Of a stretch of 31,717 bases of DNA, positions 24,601-31,516 are shown piece by piece. The stretch spans positions 1-31,717 of the IMG/VR virus record IMGVR_UViG_3300030329_000532; one strand, 5' to 3'. The DNA is from a virus. Both the position numbers and the translations under genes were made by a program. How positions within the stretch are numbered: the stretch's first letter is position 1; each line of letters starts with the position of its first letter. Under the pieces are notes generated by a model. The model was not told the DNA's origin. It was given only the letters and a program-made list of their open reading frames with translations, and did not search any database.

Positions 24601-25922
24601 CATTTTATAATTATTCTGTTGAATTACCTCAAAAACATGAATTATATCAAGTTTGTGATGGTGCTTTAAGAATTTGGAAATTCAATGGCAATTTAGAACA
24701 ATTAGATATAGATTCTAATATTATATACAGACCATCTGATATTGTGGTACATATGTTAGCTTATGAAGTAGGCTATGGAATTACAGGAACACCATTTGGC
24801 TATGGTTCTAATTATCCTATGTTAGATATAAATAAATGGGATTATGATTCTATAGCAAAATCAAGAGATGCACATAAAGGCTGGGAAATGGGTTTTTCTA
24901 TTGATAGCCAAGAAAATATACAAGATTTAACTGAAGAACTATTATCAGAAACTAAATCCTACATTAAGTTTACACAAGAAGGAAAACTAGGATTTGTTAC
25001 TATTGATAATAGATATACAAATGATGATATAGATTTAACTTTAGATGTTGATGATGTTGTCAATTATAAAATTACTAAAAGCAGAATAGAAAATGTGTAT
25101 GCAAAATCAAGAACATTTTATAGGTATGATAATGGACATGATAAATATTTAAAAAAATTAGGAAACAGAGAAGCATCAGATTTTCTACCTTTATATACTG
25201 AAGATTATTATACTTTACCTGATTCAGCAAGAACAAAAGAGTTCAATCTTAGATATATAACTCATACACAAACAGCTAAAGAATTTCAAAAGCATCACCT
25301 ATTAAACAACTGTAACCAACATAATATTATAGATTTAGAACTTCCTTTATCCTATATAATGGAGATTGGTAATATTATACATATACCATTAATAGAAGAT
25401 TCAAAAGCATTTGGATTTGATTATAGTGTTTTAAACTTTGTAAATGGGCAATATATATATCCTTTATGGCTTGTAACAGATATAGATGTAGGACTAGAAA
25501 CCTTAAAAATTAAAGCATATCAATTACACTATTTAGATGCAGGAGATGATCATGGATATGTAGAAGCAGGTGTTGAGCAAGTAATATATGGTGTAACACA
25601 ACAATATTCTTCTATGAACTTTACAGATGGTTCTCCTATACCTATTAAAAATTATAATCCATATGCTACTACAAATATACTTCCTAATGGAAATGATGCA
25701 AATGATTTAGCTGTAAGTTATTTATCATTTGATAGTTCTGAAACTAATGTAGCAGATTTAGTTGATTTAGTAGATATGGTTTTAAATGATGAAGATCCAT
25801 CACCAGGTGTATTAGAAACCTTTAAATATAATTCTGATGGAAATATACAAAGTGGTTATAACAGACAGACAATAAACATTGTAGATGTTGTAAATGTTGC
25901 AAATGTAATATTAGGGCAATAG
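21666..25922 (+). CDS. Giant baseplate / tail-tip protein with dockerin-like C-terminus
   Basis: At 1418 aa this is the largest protein of the window. It follows the tape measure, where distal tail, hub and tip proteins lie. The first 200 residues (IQKISNIKSGIDYDSKKLKV, LIFVGTITRVSTTSDNISIQ) look like a distal-tail/hub beta domain. The centre is a very Tyr-, Asp- and Ser-rich region without clear homology. Residues about 1120-1330 return to a hub-like fold (GKLGFVTIDNRYTN, VVNYKITKSRIENVYAKS). The last 70 residues hold two dockerin-type half repeats, NVADLVDLVDMVL and INIVDVVNVANVILG, with worn calcium loops. Probably several virion functions are fused in one chain. Confidence 0.7.
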   Translation: MILSENFLKDTSGRIYNITPIVLITSYDANKNHVIEHSFSTDRLIIPVDGINVSTHPIIQKISNIKSGIDYDSKKLKVNRMRFTLYNYYDVNNKFFDVANVNDFTSLHNLNILIYYKTQSTTQIELPNPDVNTFADNSCSLIFVGTITRVSTTSDNISIQAEDSTIIQITDEQVPYKKIDYLSSSEKHKLPKYSEKDTVPMTYGDVDKAPCYPIHSSSAGADAYILHDRHSLYGPFITNPIPHNIKYHRYIRSYHNTSNTYNESSEIYGWNYIYKDDNETYLALDMASAYEHPNSLSGAGGGVSNSNAYHPSFNHDNSNKYAKTIYDLNKAKSVEGNTSAAYTYVFPEIRGSSAINSESSMDEVAWLKYSYPISAISTSTRSTYTQLADLKTTGSNIIGSDEEYCFSNNGFEREWYRHSDSINYYRKDEYKYLKAQGGSNQYASYSYNDEDDWKASRRLRKNRFTVLTLSESIRLINGHMDLRAIKDGSTDNPQAHGDWQHTCSIRILPIDKNLFKIFEDEGGDDDDIFDTLEETYGDEFDLTTTLDEANVDDLDDFYYWFKWYVQQHSAALPLGQYGGSKYHTSYNGIEMYPDWQGSQDEYVPWAGDPWIEPISPIVFNQHSTYGQDGYGNSEGIYGGKIYETPKNMLPFETDKILVIATPVGFLGNEEDALGDNRTITLGYQIGQCAFTSHERDSLFGDKLYASITGRAMSLYANPLQFFAPNFNITEYYTSSFGLGSAGGENAGFRLWYEGTDGARPSSYEDICDDIMKQVGEHSLAWEYYNNWKATYTNTSTPANGYYSLLEDLHDLLQPLDSFSYRPDPSLDDSALYLCPFIVNKILIPNWKRYLYYLFRMIVNRELDSDGNYLTSNYHSGAYDRNIQEDYEDGLSGWSKFREEFEFLFQQVFSYYYNTNDIENEMGAFARYNNTYSVNTDHSVDTSTINDFNDIMDNNLGLGYDLKDDMLERYSSYCNEDHLTFYNYSVELPQKHELYQVCDGALRIWKFNGNLEQLDIDSNIIYRPSDIVVHMLAYEVGYGITGTPFGYGSNYPMLDINKWDYDSIAKSRDAHKGWEMGFSIDSQENIQDLTEELLSETKSYIKFTQEGKLGFVTIDNRYTNDDIDLTLDVDDVVNYKITKSRIENVYAKSRTFYRYDNGHDKYLKKLGNREASDFLPLYTEDYYTLPDSARTKEFNLRYITHTQTAKEFQKHHLLNNCNQHNIIDLELPLSYIMEIGNIIHIPLIEDSKAFGFDYSVLNFVNGQYIYPLWLVTDIDVGLETLKIKAYQLHYLDAGDDHGYVEAGVEQVIYGVTQQYSSMNFTDGSPIPIKNYNPYATTNILPNGNDANDLAVSYLSFDSSETNVADLVDLVDMVLNDEDPSPGVLETFKYNSDGNIQSGYNRQTINIVDVVNVANVILGQ

Positions 25923-25923
25923 C

Positions 25924-26679
25924 ATGGAATATACTAATCAAATAGACAATATTAATTATAAACAAATAGTAAACAATGATGTTTTATATGTTGGAGAAAC
26001 AGTTGTTTCAATTAAGACAAATATTGATTTTAAAGCAATACTTATAAAACATAAAAATGATTTCTCTTGTTCAACATTACTTCCTAATAGTTTTATAATT
26101 AAAAAAACAGATAATAAAATTTTGATTTTAAAAATAAACAATGAAAAATATACTGATTTAGACTTATTTACATATAGAGGTGTTTTTACAGGACACCAAG
26201 TAGATGTATATGGTGATGCAGGTTTAATTACAAATCTACATATTAACAGAGATACTATAGTTAGCTGGGATAATTTAACACCTATAATAGATAAAGATGG
26301 AAACAAAACAGAACAAGCATGGGAAAATTTAAGCACTTGGTATGAAAAAATGTCTTTTGATGGTAGAAACAATTATATTAATGCTCTTGTATCAAGACCA
26401 ATTATATTAGATGAAGATGCTACACAAGATGTTATGTATAAGAAATTAGAATATAAAGAATATTATGAAAAACAAATACCACTAACAAATGGGTTAGATG
26501 AATATAGTGAAATAGTAGGTGGTTTATATACATCTGGAAATGCTTATAAAATTAAAGGTTCAAAAAATTCTTATAGTGGATTTTATCATTATCATATAAG
26601 AACAAAAAAAGTTATGACAGGTAAGCACCACACTCAAAGCTCAGAAGAATTAGTGAAATATAAAAGCAGAAAGGTTTAG
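25924..26679 (+). CDS. Tail-tip associated structural protein
   Basis: This 251-aa protein is beta-rich in its first half (ETVVSIKTNIDFKAILIKHK) and mixed in the second. The C-terminus has SGFYHYHIRTKKVMTGKHHT, a His-rich 'YHxH...MTGxxH' motif that may bind metal. It lies one base after the tip protein stop and two bases before the next gene, so it belongs to the tail-tip set. Function in attachment is likely but unproven. Confidence 0.55.
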   Translation: MEYTNQIDNINYKQIVNNDVLYVGETVVSIKTNIDFKAILIKHKNDFSCSTLLPNSFIIKKTDNKILILKINNEKYTDLDLFTYRGVFTGHQVDVYGDAGLITNLHINRDTIVSWDNLTPIIDKDGNKTEQAWENLSTWYEKMSFDGRNNYINALVSRPIILDEDATQDVMYKKLEYKEYYEKQIPLTNGLDEYSEIVGGLYTSGNAYKIKGSKNSYSGFYHYHIRTKKVMTGKHHTQSSEELVKYKSRKV

Positions 26680-26681
26680 TT

Positions 26682-27839
26682 ATGGCAACAGGTTACTATC
26701 AAACACCACAAGCACCAAGATTATATGTATCATATCTGTTATATGCTTATGCTACAGGAGGATTGGGTTCAGCTTATGGAGAAAACATTACAGATGAAGA
26801 AGCAATACAGTTGATACAACTTGATCCAACAAACTATTTAGAGATAGAACCTGCTGATGACAATCATGGCTTTTGGTATAAATTAGTTCCTGATTATGTT
26901 ATACATGGTGATACTGATTATGGAAAAGATTTTTGGAATTTTAATTATGCTATGGTGTTAGGGCATAATATGGCAGACTTAGGTGCTGGGTTAAGAATTT
27001 TTGCAGCAGAAATAGACCCAAACAATAAAGATAAAGGAGTTTGGAGCAATAAAACAGAATTATCATCTACTGGAGATGCAACTACTATTAAGAATTTTAC
27101 TCCATTTCCTAATGCTATACACTATAATGGTTGGTCAGCTTTAGAAATTAATCAACAGCCAACATCAGACCAGCCTTATTTTGTTAGTTTTAATTTTGAT
27201 AATGATGACTACCAAGAAACAGACCCTTACTTTTTTAATTCTGGTGATTCTATTAAAGTTGGAACTTTTATGCTAGGAAAATATTGGGATGCTCCTCAAA
27301 ATGTAGATTTAAATACATCATTATCATATTCATATGGTGTTAAACAAAAAACAACTAAATCTGGTAAATCATTAACAAATATAAACTGGACAAAGCCTAA
27401 CTCATGGGTAGATGGTAATGAACCATTTGGATTAACAGAACAATATACAATACCAAGAGGTGATAGCCATCACAGAAAAACAGGTAAAAGAACATGGAAA
27501 ATGAACTGGACTTCATTAGAACCTAAATATGTTATGAATCAAAATCCAATGTTAAATTCTTTAGGATGGGAAAATAAAGATAATTACCAAACAGATTTTC
27601 ATGATAATAGTTTATATAATATAAAAGATAGTAATGATGGTGATAGTTCACTTGGAGATTTCTATACAGATGTTATACATAAAACACTAGGTGGTAGTTT
27701 ACCAATGGTGCTACAACTAGATAAAAATGATGCTTCACCTTCAAACATGGCAATAGTTAAAATGACTAAACCTCCCACAATAACTCAGAAAAGTCCTAAT
27801 CTCTATAATATTTCAATTACCTTAGAGGAACAAATCTAA
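26682..27839 (+). CDS. Last tail-module structural protein
   Basis: A 385-aa Trp-, Tyr-, Asn- and Asp-rich beta protein with no family I recognise. Repeated aromatic and acidic strands (FGLTEQYTIPRGDSHHRKTG, KRTWKMNWTSLEPKYVMNQN) suggest a distal-tail or receptor-binding protein. The C-terminal part MVLQLDKNDASPSNMAIVKM resembles small structural repeats in tail-tip proteins. It is the last late gene; a strong intrinsic terminator follows 44 bases after its stop. Confidence 0.55.
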   Translation: MATGYYQTPQAPRLYVSYLLYAYATGGLGSAYGENITDEEAIQLIQLDPTNYLEIEPADDNHGFWYKLVPDYVIHGDTDYGKDFWNFNYAMVLGHNMADLGAGLRIFAAEIDPNNKDKGVWSNKTELSSTGDATTIKNFTPFPNAIHYNGWSALEINQQPTSDQPYFVSFNFDNDDYQETDPYFFNSGDSIKVGTFMLGKYWDAPQNVDLNTSLSYSYGVKQKTTKSGKSLTNINWTKPNSWVDGNEPFGLTEQYTIPRGDSHHRKTGKRTWKMNWTSLEPKYVMNQNPMLNSLGWENKDNYQTDFHDNSLYNIKDSNDGDSSLGDFYTDVIHKTLGGSLPMVLQLDKNDASPSNMAIVKMTKPPTITQKSPNLYNISITLEEQI

Positions 27840-27883
27840 CAACTCTCTCTCCTTCCCCTTACCTTAGACTGTAGAGAAAGATT

Positions 27884-27908
27884 AAGCCACTTTAATTAGT
27901 GGCTTTTT
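27884..27908 (+). terminator. Intrinsic terminator ending the late operon
   Basis: An 8-bp stem AAGCCACT / AGTGGCTT (27884-27891 with 27898-27905) with the 6-base loop TTAATT is followed by a T run (TTTTT then CTTT). This is a textbook rho-independent terminator, 44 bases after the last structural gene and before the early block. It separates late from early transcription on the circular genome. Confidence 0.9.
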
Positions 27909-27934
27909 CTTTGCTATAAAAATAATTGTTTGTT

Positions 27935-27940
27935 TATATT
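27935..27940 (+). promoter_or_regulatory. Possible -10 element of the early block
   Basis: TATATT within TTATATTA lies just after the terminator and 60 bases before the first early gene. Some -35-like T-rich sequence lies upstream but none is convincing. A promoter must exist somewhere between the terminator and 28000 if early genes are read separately, so position supports this candidate more than sequence does. Confidence 0.35.
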
Positions 27941-27999
27941 AATATTATTTTATATATTTATATGTGAGAAATATATTTAATAACAATATGGAGAATAAA

Positions 28000-28308
28000 A
28001 TGAAAACAATAAAATTAAAATTAAATAGAAAAGAATTTGAAACATTAGTTTTATTATATGAAACAAGTGATTTTATATATACAGATTATGATGCAGTTAA
28101 AATAGTTGAAGATACACATTATACAGGAACTATTGAAATTCAAGATACAGATAAGTTTATAGAGTTTTTAAATGATAAGATGGATATGGAATGGCTAAAG
28201 GTTGATAAATTTGGCAAAGGTGTTGATTTCATTCCAATTAAATATAGAAATACATTTAATATTATTAGATCTATTAAACAAAAACTTACTGATTTGGAGG
28301 TTAAATAA
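28000..28308 (+). CDS. Hypothetical 102-aa early protein
   Basis: Not recognised. I start it at ATG 28000, six bases after GGAG; longer GTG/ATG starts upstream lack a site. It opens with a basic strand (MKTIKLKLNRKEFETLVLLY) and continues as an acidic mixed alpha/beta protein, ending in helix IIRSIKQKLTDLEVK. No Cys motif or membrane helix. As first gene after terminator and putative promoter it may be among the earliest expressed, where host-takeover proteins are often found; that is inference only. A TTGGAGG site at its end serves the next gene. Confidence 0.65.
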   Translation: MKTIKLKLNRKEFETLVLLYETSDFIYTDYDAVKIVEDTHYTGTIEIQDTDKFIEFLNDKMDMEWLKVDKFGKGVDFIPIKYRNTFNIIRSIKQKLTDLEVK

Positions 28309-28466
28309 TGAATAAATATTTAATACACTCAATAACAATTATATTATCAGTAATAGTCTTAAATCACTATTATAGATACCTAAATTACCTTCCTTTCTTA
28401 GTTTTATTGGTTTTTTGGGTTATAGCATCATTTATAATAATAAGGCTAGAAAACAGCAAATTTTAA
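28308..28466 (+). CDS. Small membrane peptide (52 aa)
   Basis: Starts at ATG 28308 in a TAATG overlap, with GGAGG eight bases upstream, and ends at TAA 28466. Nearly the whole chain is hydrophobic: one helix at about residues 5-19 (LIHSITIILSVIVLN), a Tyr-rich turn, and a second at about 27-46 (LPFLVLLVFWVIASFIIIR). It is therefore a two-pass inner-membrane peptide. Early small membrane proteins of phages often act in exclusion of other phages or in host control; here there is no direct evidence. Confidence 0.65.
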   Translation: MNKYLIHSITIILSVIVLNHYYRYLNYLPFLVLLVFWVIASFIIIRLENSKF

Positions 28467-28479
28467 TAATAAGGAAAAT

Positions 28480-28617
28480 ATGCAAAATTTTATACAATTC
28501 TTAATATGGTTACATAAGGTTAAACAATTTGATACTATGGCTATTATTAGAGTAGTTGAGAATCCTGAATCTTATGATGAATTATATAAGAAATTCAAAG
28601 AATATATTAAAGAATAA
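28480..28617 (+). CDS. Hypothetical small protein (45 aa)
   Basis: Runs from ATG 28480, preceded by AAGGAA five bases upstream, to TAA 28617. The sequence is amphipathic and helical: an aromatic N-terminus (QNFIQFLIWLHKV) followed by a charged helix (ENPESYDELYKKFKEYIKE). It fills the gap before the annealing-protein gene and shares the spacing and ribosome-site style of its neighbours. Function unknown. Confidence 0.5.
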   Translation: MQNFIQFLIWLHKVKQFDTMAIIRVVENPESYDELYKKFKEYIKE

Positions 28618-28641
28618 CAAAAGGTAAGGAAGGAGAACAAA

Positions 28642-29328
28642 ATGCCAGTAAAAATACATGGTAAGGAATATCTAACTGTAGCAGAGAGGTTAGATATGTT
28701 AAATAAGAAAACAAAGGGTGATTACAGTATAATGACTGAGCTTCTTAAATGTGAAGATGGTATTGTTATAATGAAGGCTACCTTAAAAATAGGTAACAAT
28801 GTTTATACAGGCCATGCTTCAGAAGAAATTGGTTCATCACAGATAACAACTACTTCATACCTTGAAGTATGTGAAACAAGTGCTTGTGGTAGATCTTTAG
28901 CAATGGCCAATCTTCAGGGAGGGGAGATCAGTAGTGCAGATGAGTTAATCAATGCTTTAAAACAACAAGAATCTAAGCCTGTAGCTAAAAAACCTGTAAC
29001 TAAATCTAAACCAATAACTGTAGATGCTATTAAAGAAAAGTTTGGTGAAGATAGTGTTGAGGTTATTGATGATGGACTTGTTAAATATCCAGTTACTTTT
29101 GGTAAGCATAAAGGTAAGGAATGGAAAGATGTTGAAGAATCTTATGTTGTTTGGGTTGCTAATAATAGTAAAGTAGATTGGCAGGTTGATGAAGCTAATG
29201 CTGAACTACAAAGAAGAAATGGTAAACCAAAAAGAAAATCTGGTGGTGTTTCTGATGTTGCATATGAAATGCAAAGCAAAGATTCAGGTGATGAAGGTGT
29301 TAATTTACAATCTGAAATGCCAATGTAA
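28642..29328 (+). CDS. Putative ssDNA-annealing/binding protein with ExoX-C-like domain
   Basis: A 228-aa protein with a strong GGAAGGAG site. Residues 1-105 carry the pattern of a phage ssDNA annealing or binding family: GKEYLTVAERLDML, ATLKIGNNVYTGHASEEIGS, and LEVCETSACGRSLAMA with following SADEL. Erf/Rad52-like recombinases show the same 'TGHA.E....TS.lE..ETsA.GRaLa' signature. Residues about 145-190 (VTFGKHKGKEWKDVEESYVV) match the small DUF3820/ExoX C-terminal module, thought to bind DNA. The C-terminus is disordered with acidic residues. It probably works with RusA and the replication initiator in recombination-linked replication. Confidence 0.65.
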   Translation: MPVKIHGKEYLTVAERLDMLNKKTKGDYSIMTELLKCEDGIVIMKATLKIGNNVYTGHASEEIGSSQITTTSYLEVCETSACGRSLAMANLQGGEISSADELINALKQQESKPVAKKPVTKSKPITVDAIKEKFGEDSVEVIDDGLVKYPVTFGKHKGKEWKDVEESYVVWVANNSKVDWQVDEANAELQRRNGKPKRKSGGVSDVAYEMQSKDSGDEGVNLQSEMPM

Positions 29329-29339
29329 TGGAGAAGAAA

Positions 29340-29498
29340 ATGGCTGATAAAGTGAAAAATGCAAGAGTAATAGCAATAGATGCTCATACTCATAAAATTC
29401 TTAGGATCTATGCAGCACAGAATGATAAAGGTATTGCTGAGGTTGCAAATAAAGCTATACTTCAATATATAGCTACATCAGAAATGATTAAATCATGA
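29340..29498 (+). CDS. Ribbon-helix-helix-like small regulator (52 aa)
   Basis: Runs from ATG 29340, after GGAGA, to TGA 29498. The sequence ARVIAIDAHTHKILRIYAAQ followed by NDKGIAEVANKAILQYI has the plan of Arc/CopG regulators: one short strand, helix A, a turn, and helix B. Such dimers bind DNA through the strand. It could control the early genes. The stop overlaps the next start (ATGA). Assignment is by pattern only. Confidence 0.55.
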   Translation: MADKVKNARVIAIDAHTHKILRIYAAQNDKGIAEVANKAILQYIATSEMIKS

Positions 29499-29650
29499 TT
29501 TGTAATATTTGCAAAAAAGAGATTACTAAGGATAATGTTGTAAAGAATGGCCCTTATAAAACAAGAAAATGTAGGAAATGTTTAAACAAGATTATAAGGG
29601 CCTATAATGATAAAAGAAATAAGCAAAAAAAGAAAGATAAATGGTTCTAA
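29495..29650 (+). CDS. Zinc-ribbon micro-protein (51 aa)
   Basis: Starts at ATG 29495 in an ATGA overlap and ends at TAA 29650. Two CxxC pairs, MICNICKKE (C3, C6) and RKCRKCLNK (C26, C29), form a likely zinc-binding knuckle, followed by a very basic tail (NKQKKKDKWF). This layout suits a nucleic-acid-binding peptide, like the HNH-associated or 'CxxC...CRxC' finger proteins common in phage early regions; no HNH nuclease residues are present. Its 3' end overlaps the next frame. Confidence 0.6.
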   Translation: MICNICKKEITKDNVVKNGPYKTRKCRKCLNKIIRAYNDKRNKQKKKDKWF

Positions 29651-29819
29651 TATGAAAGACATAAGTAGTGAAATAGCAGACATCTTTAATAACAAATTTA
29701 AAACACAAGATGATATTATATCAGTAAAGGTTGAATATGTTATGGTAGATGGCAAGAAAGTTTATGACTTAGATGGAATGAGAAAGCAATTAGAAATTAA
29801 AATGGGTTCACTTAAATAA
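29607..29819 (+). CDS. Hypothetical 70-aa protein (start uncertain)
   Basis: Not recognised. From ATG 29607 (AGG seven bases upstream) it overlaps the zinc-ribbon gene by 44 bases; an alternative ATG at 29652, just after that gene's stop, would give 55 residues but has a weaker site. The conserved-looking part, ISSEIADIFNNKFKTQDD followed by VKVEYVMVDGKKVYDLDG, is alpha/beta and lies after either start. It ends in a TAATG overlap with the next peptide. Confidence 0.55.
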   Translation: MIKEISKKRKINGSNMKDISSEIADIFNNKFKTQDDIISVKVEYVMVDGKKVYDLDGMRKQLEIKMGSLK

Positions 29820-29941
29820 TGGATAAGTTTGACATACACAAGCAAATTGATTACTGTAAGTTAATTTTCTGGATTGTTTCAATATTTGTTTGTATTTGGC
29901 TTTGGCTTAAGGTTTTTATAGCATTAATTAAGTTTTTTTAA
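29819..29941 (+). CDS. Single-pass membrane peptide (40 aa)
   Basis: Starts at ATG 29819 in a TAATG overlap and ends at TAA 29941. After 13 polar residues (MDKFDIHKQIDYC) a single aromatic-rich membrane helix covers residues 15-40 (LIFWIVSIFVCIWLWLKVF and on). It directly precedes the replication initiator gene. It is the second tiny membrane protein of the early block. Function unknown. Confidence 0.5.
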   Translation: MDKFDIHKQIDYCKLIFWIVSIFVCIWLWLKVFIALIKFF

Positions 29942-29951
29942 GGGGAAAACA

Positions 29952-30752
29952 ATGGGTGGTTGGATTAGTTTAAATAGAAAGATATTGAAGAATCCTTTAT
30001 TACAAACTAGAGGAAAATATAGCAAAAGAGAAGCATTTATTTACTTGCTACTTAAAGCTAATTATGAACCTAGTAAGTTTAATATTGGATCTGATATTAT
30101 TGATGTTGCAGCAGGGCAAATAGTTACCAGTATTAAAGGGTTATGCAAAGAGTTTAAATGGGGAAATACTAGGCTTAGAAACTTCCTAAAACTACTTAAA
30201 AAGGATGGAATGATTGATTATATTTCAACTAACAAACTAACACTCATAACTCTATTAAATTATAGCACTTATCAGAATAACAAACATCAAACAAACATCA
30301 AACAAACATCAAACACACATCAAACACACACATCTAATAAGAATAATAAATTAAATAAAGAAATAAGAGAAGCAAATTTTAGAGAAATTGTATTAGATGA
30401 ATTTAAAAAAGTGTTTATAAATGAAGATGAAAAGAACTACAATGATTTTTGTGATTACTGGACTGAATCAAATGATGCACCAAATAGTAAACTAAGATTT
30501 GAAAAGCAGAGAACCTTTAGTATTAAAAGAAGATTAGCTAAGTGGATTAAAAATAATAAAGAATGGGATAAGAATACTAATACATCTACAGGCTATAAAT
30601 CAGAAGATTATCCATTTGAACCTAATGGCTATAACAGAATGGGTTGGTGTGAAAAGTGTAATATATGTGATTTTTATAATAAGTTTACAATACACAAAGA
30701 AGATAGCAGGTGTTGTAATGCTAAGATATTACCTAAAAGAAAAGAAGTATGA
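29952..30752 (+). CDS. DnaD-like winged-helix replication initiator / replisome organiser
   Basis: A 266-aa protein preceded by AAGGGG. Residues 1-100 match the N-terminal winged helix of phage replisome organisers: GGWISLNRKILKNPLLQ, REAFIYLLLKANYEPS, AAGQIVTSIKGLCKEF, then TRLRNFLKLLKKDGMIDYIS and TLITLLNYSTYQ. A Gln/Thr/Asn/His linker (about 111-135) is encoded by DNA iterons. The C-terminal half is acidic to basic and ends in a Cys-rich site (WCEKCNICDFYNKF, then RCC). Such proteins bind the origin and load the host helicase. The 3' end overlaps the Mom-like gene by ATGA. In allele A the protein ends two residues earlier. Confidence 0.75.
   Translation: MGGWISLNRKILKNPLLQTRGKYSKREAFIYLLLKANYEPSKFNIGSDIIDVAAGQIVTSIKGLCKEFKWGNTRLRNFLKLLKKDGMIDYISTNKLTLITLLNYSTYQNNKHQTNIKQTSNTHQTHTSNKNNKLNKEIREANFREIVLDEFKKVFINEDEKNYNDFCDYWTESNDAPNSKLRFEKQRTFSIKRRLAKWIKNNKEWDKNTNTSTGYKSEDYPFEPNGYNRMGWCEKCNICDFYNKFTIHKEDSRCCNAKILPKRKEV
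30281..30362 (+). other. Candidate replication origin: 11-bp iterons plus AT-rich stretch
   Basis: Three perfect copies of CAAACATCAAA (30281-30313), one with a single change (CACACATCAAA, 30314-30324) and a shortened fifth (CACACACATC, 30325-30334) lie head to tail inside the replication gene. The 11-bp unit is close to one helical turn and is not a multiple of three, so the protein sequence does not repeat in phase. Directly after comes a stretch almost without G or C (30335-30362). Iterons within the initiator gene next to an AT-rich unwinding region is the lambda O / P22-type origin plan. Confidence 0.65.
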
Positions 30753-31516
30753 AGGCACATCAAAAAATAATTAGAGAAAAAATGGAAATTGAAGAAACAC
30801 ATAATCTTTTTGGTAGTTGGTGGGATAATATAAACAAAAGCAAAAGCAATGCAAATGTTAAAGAAATAACCAGAGAAAAAGCACTTCCAATAATACTTAA
30901 ATATGAATGGTTAGGAACATTACCTGTTAATTTTATTAAATTTTGTGGCTTATATTTTGATGGTGCATTAGCTGGTGTAACTTGCTTTGTAGAGGTTAAG
31001 TTTGGTGGAAAATATACATTGTGGAATTATCCTGCTGTTTGTTTAGGTAGGGGTGCTTGTGTACATTGGTGTCCTAAATGGGGTGCTTCATATTTAATAC
31101 AAAAAAGTTTGAAAATATTATTTTCAGATAAAGACCCTTTATATGTTGTTGCTTTTTCTGATTGGAAAGCAGGAGAAATAGGAACTATATATCAAGCCTG
31201 TAATTGGTTTTATTTAGGACATAAAGGAACAAAGGAATGGATTGATAAAAATGGAAAAAGATATGATATAAACACACCTGCTGTTAGAGCTGTTACTGGG
31301 TTTCAAAGAAAAAATAACCCTAATTTAAGAGCAACTAAAAAGCAGAGAAAAAAAGAAGAACAAAAAATGATAAATGAAGGATATAAATTAGTATTAGGGC
31401 CAACAAGAGGGAAATATGCAACAGTTGTTGGGAAAAAAAATAAAACATATAGAGAAATGGTTAAATTATTAAAAAATAACAATAAACCATATCCAAAAAG
31501 AAATAGTGCCACATAG
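30749..31516 (+). CDS. mom: Mom-like DNA-adenine modifying acyltransferase
   Basis: This 255-aa GNAT-type protein resembles phage Mu Mom. The key block VVAFSDWKAGEIGTIYQACN (133-152), with following W153 and Y155-LG, matches the Mom-family pattern 'SfaD...GhiGtIYQAsnW.Y.G'. Upstream, FIKFCGLYFDGALAGVTCF (62-80) is the substrate-fold strand pair, and the C-terminal PYPKR also recurs in the family. Mu Mom converts adenines to N6-methylcarbamoyl adenine and so blocks restriction. An additional N-terminal 35 residues and a basic region at 195-210 are present. It starts in an ATGA overlap with the initiator gene, and is absent from the other allele of the same locus. It contains no CG, like the rest of the genome. 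Confidence 0.8.
   Translation: MKAHQKIIREKMEIEETHNLFGSWWDNINKSKSNANVKEITREKALPIILKYEWLGTLPVNFIKFCGLYFDGALAGVTCFVEVKFGGKYTLWNYPAVCLGRGACVHWCPKWGASYLIQKSLKILFSDKDPLYVVAFSDWKAGEIGTIYQACNWFYLGHKGTKEWIDKNGKRYDINTPAVRAVTGFQRKNNPNLRATKKQRKKEEQKMINEGYKLVLGPTRGKYATVVGKKNKTYREMVKLLKNNNKPYPKRNSAT

Noticed and set aside
30281-30334. CRISPR array
   Set aside because: Units are 11 bp with no spacers and lie inside a coding frame; they are iterons or a minisatellite.
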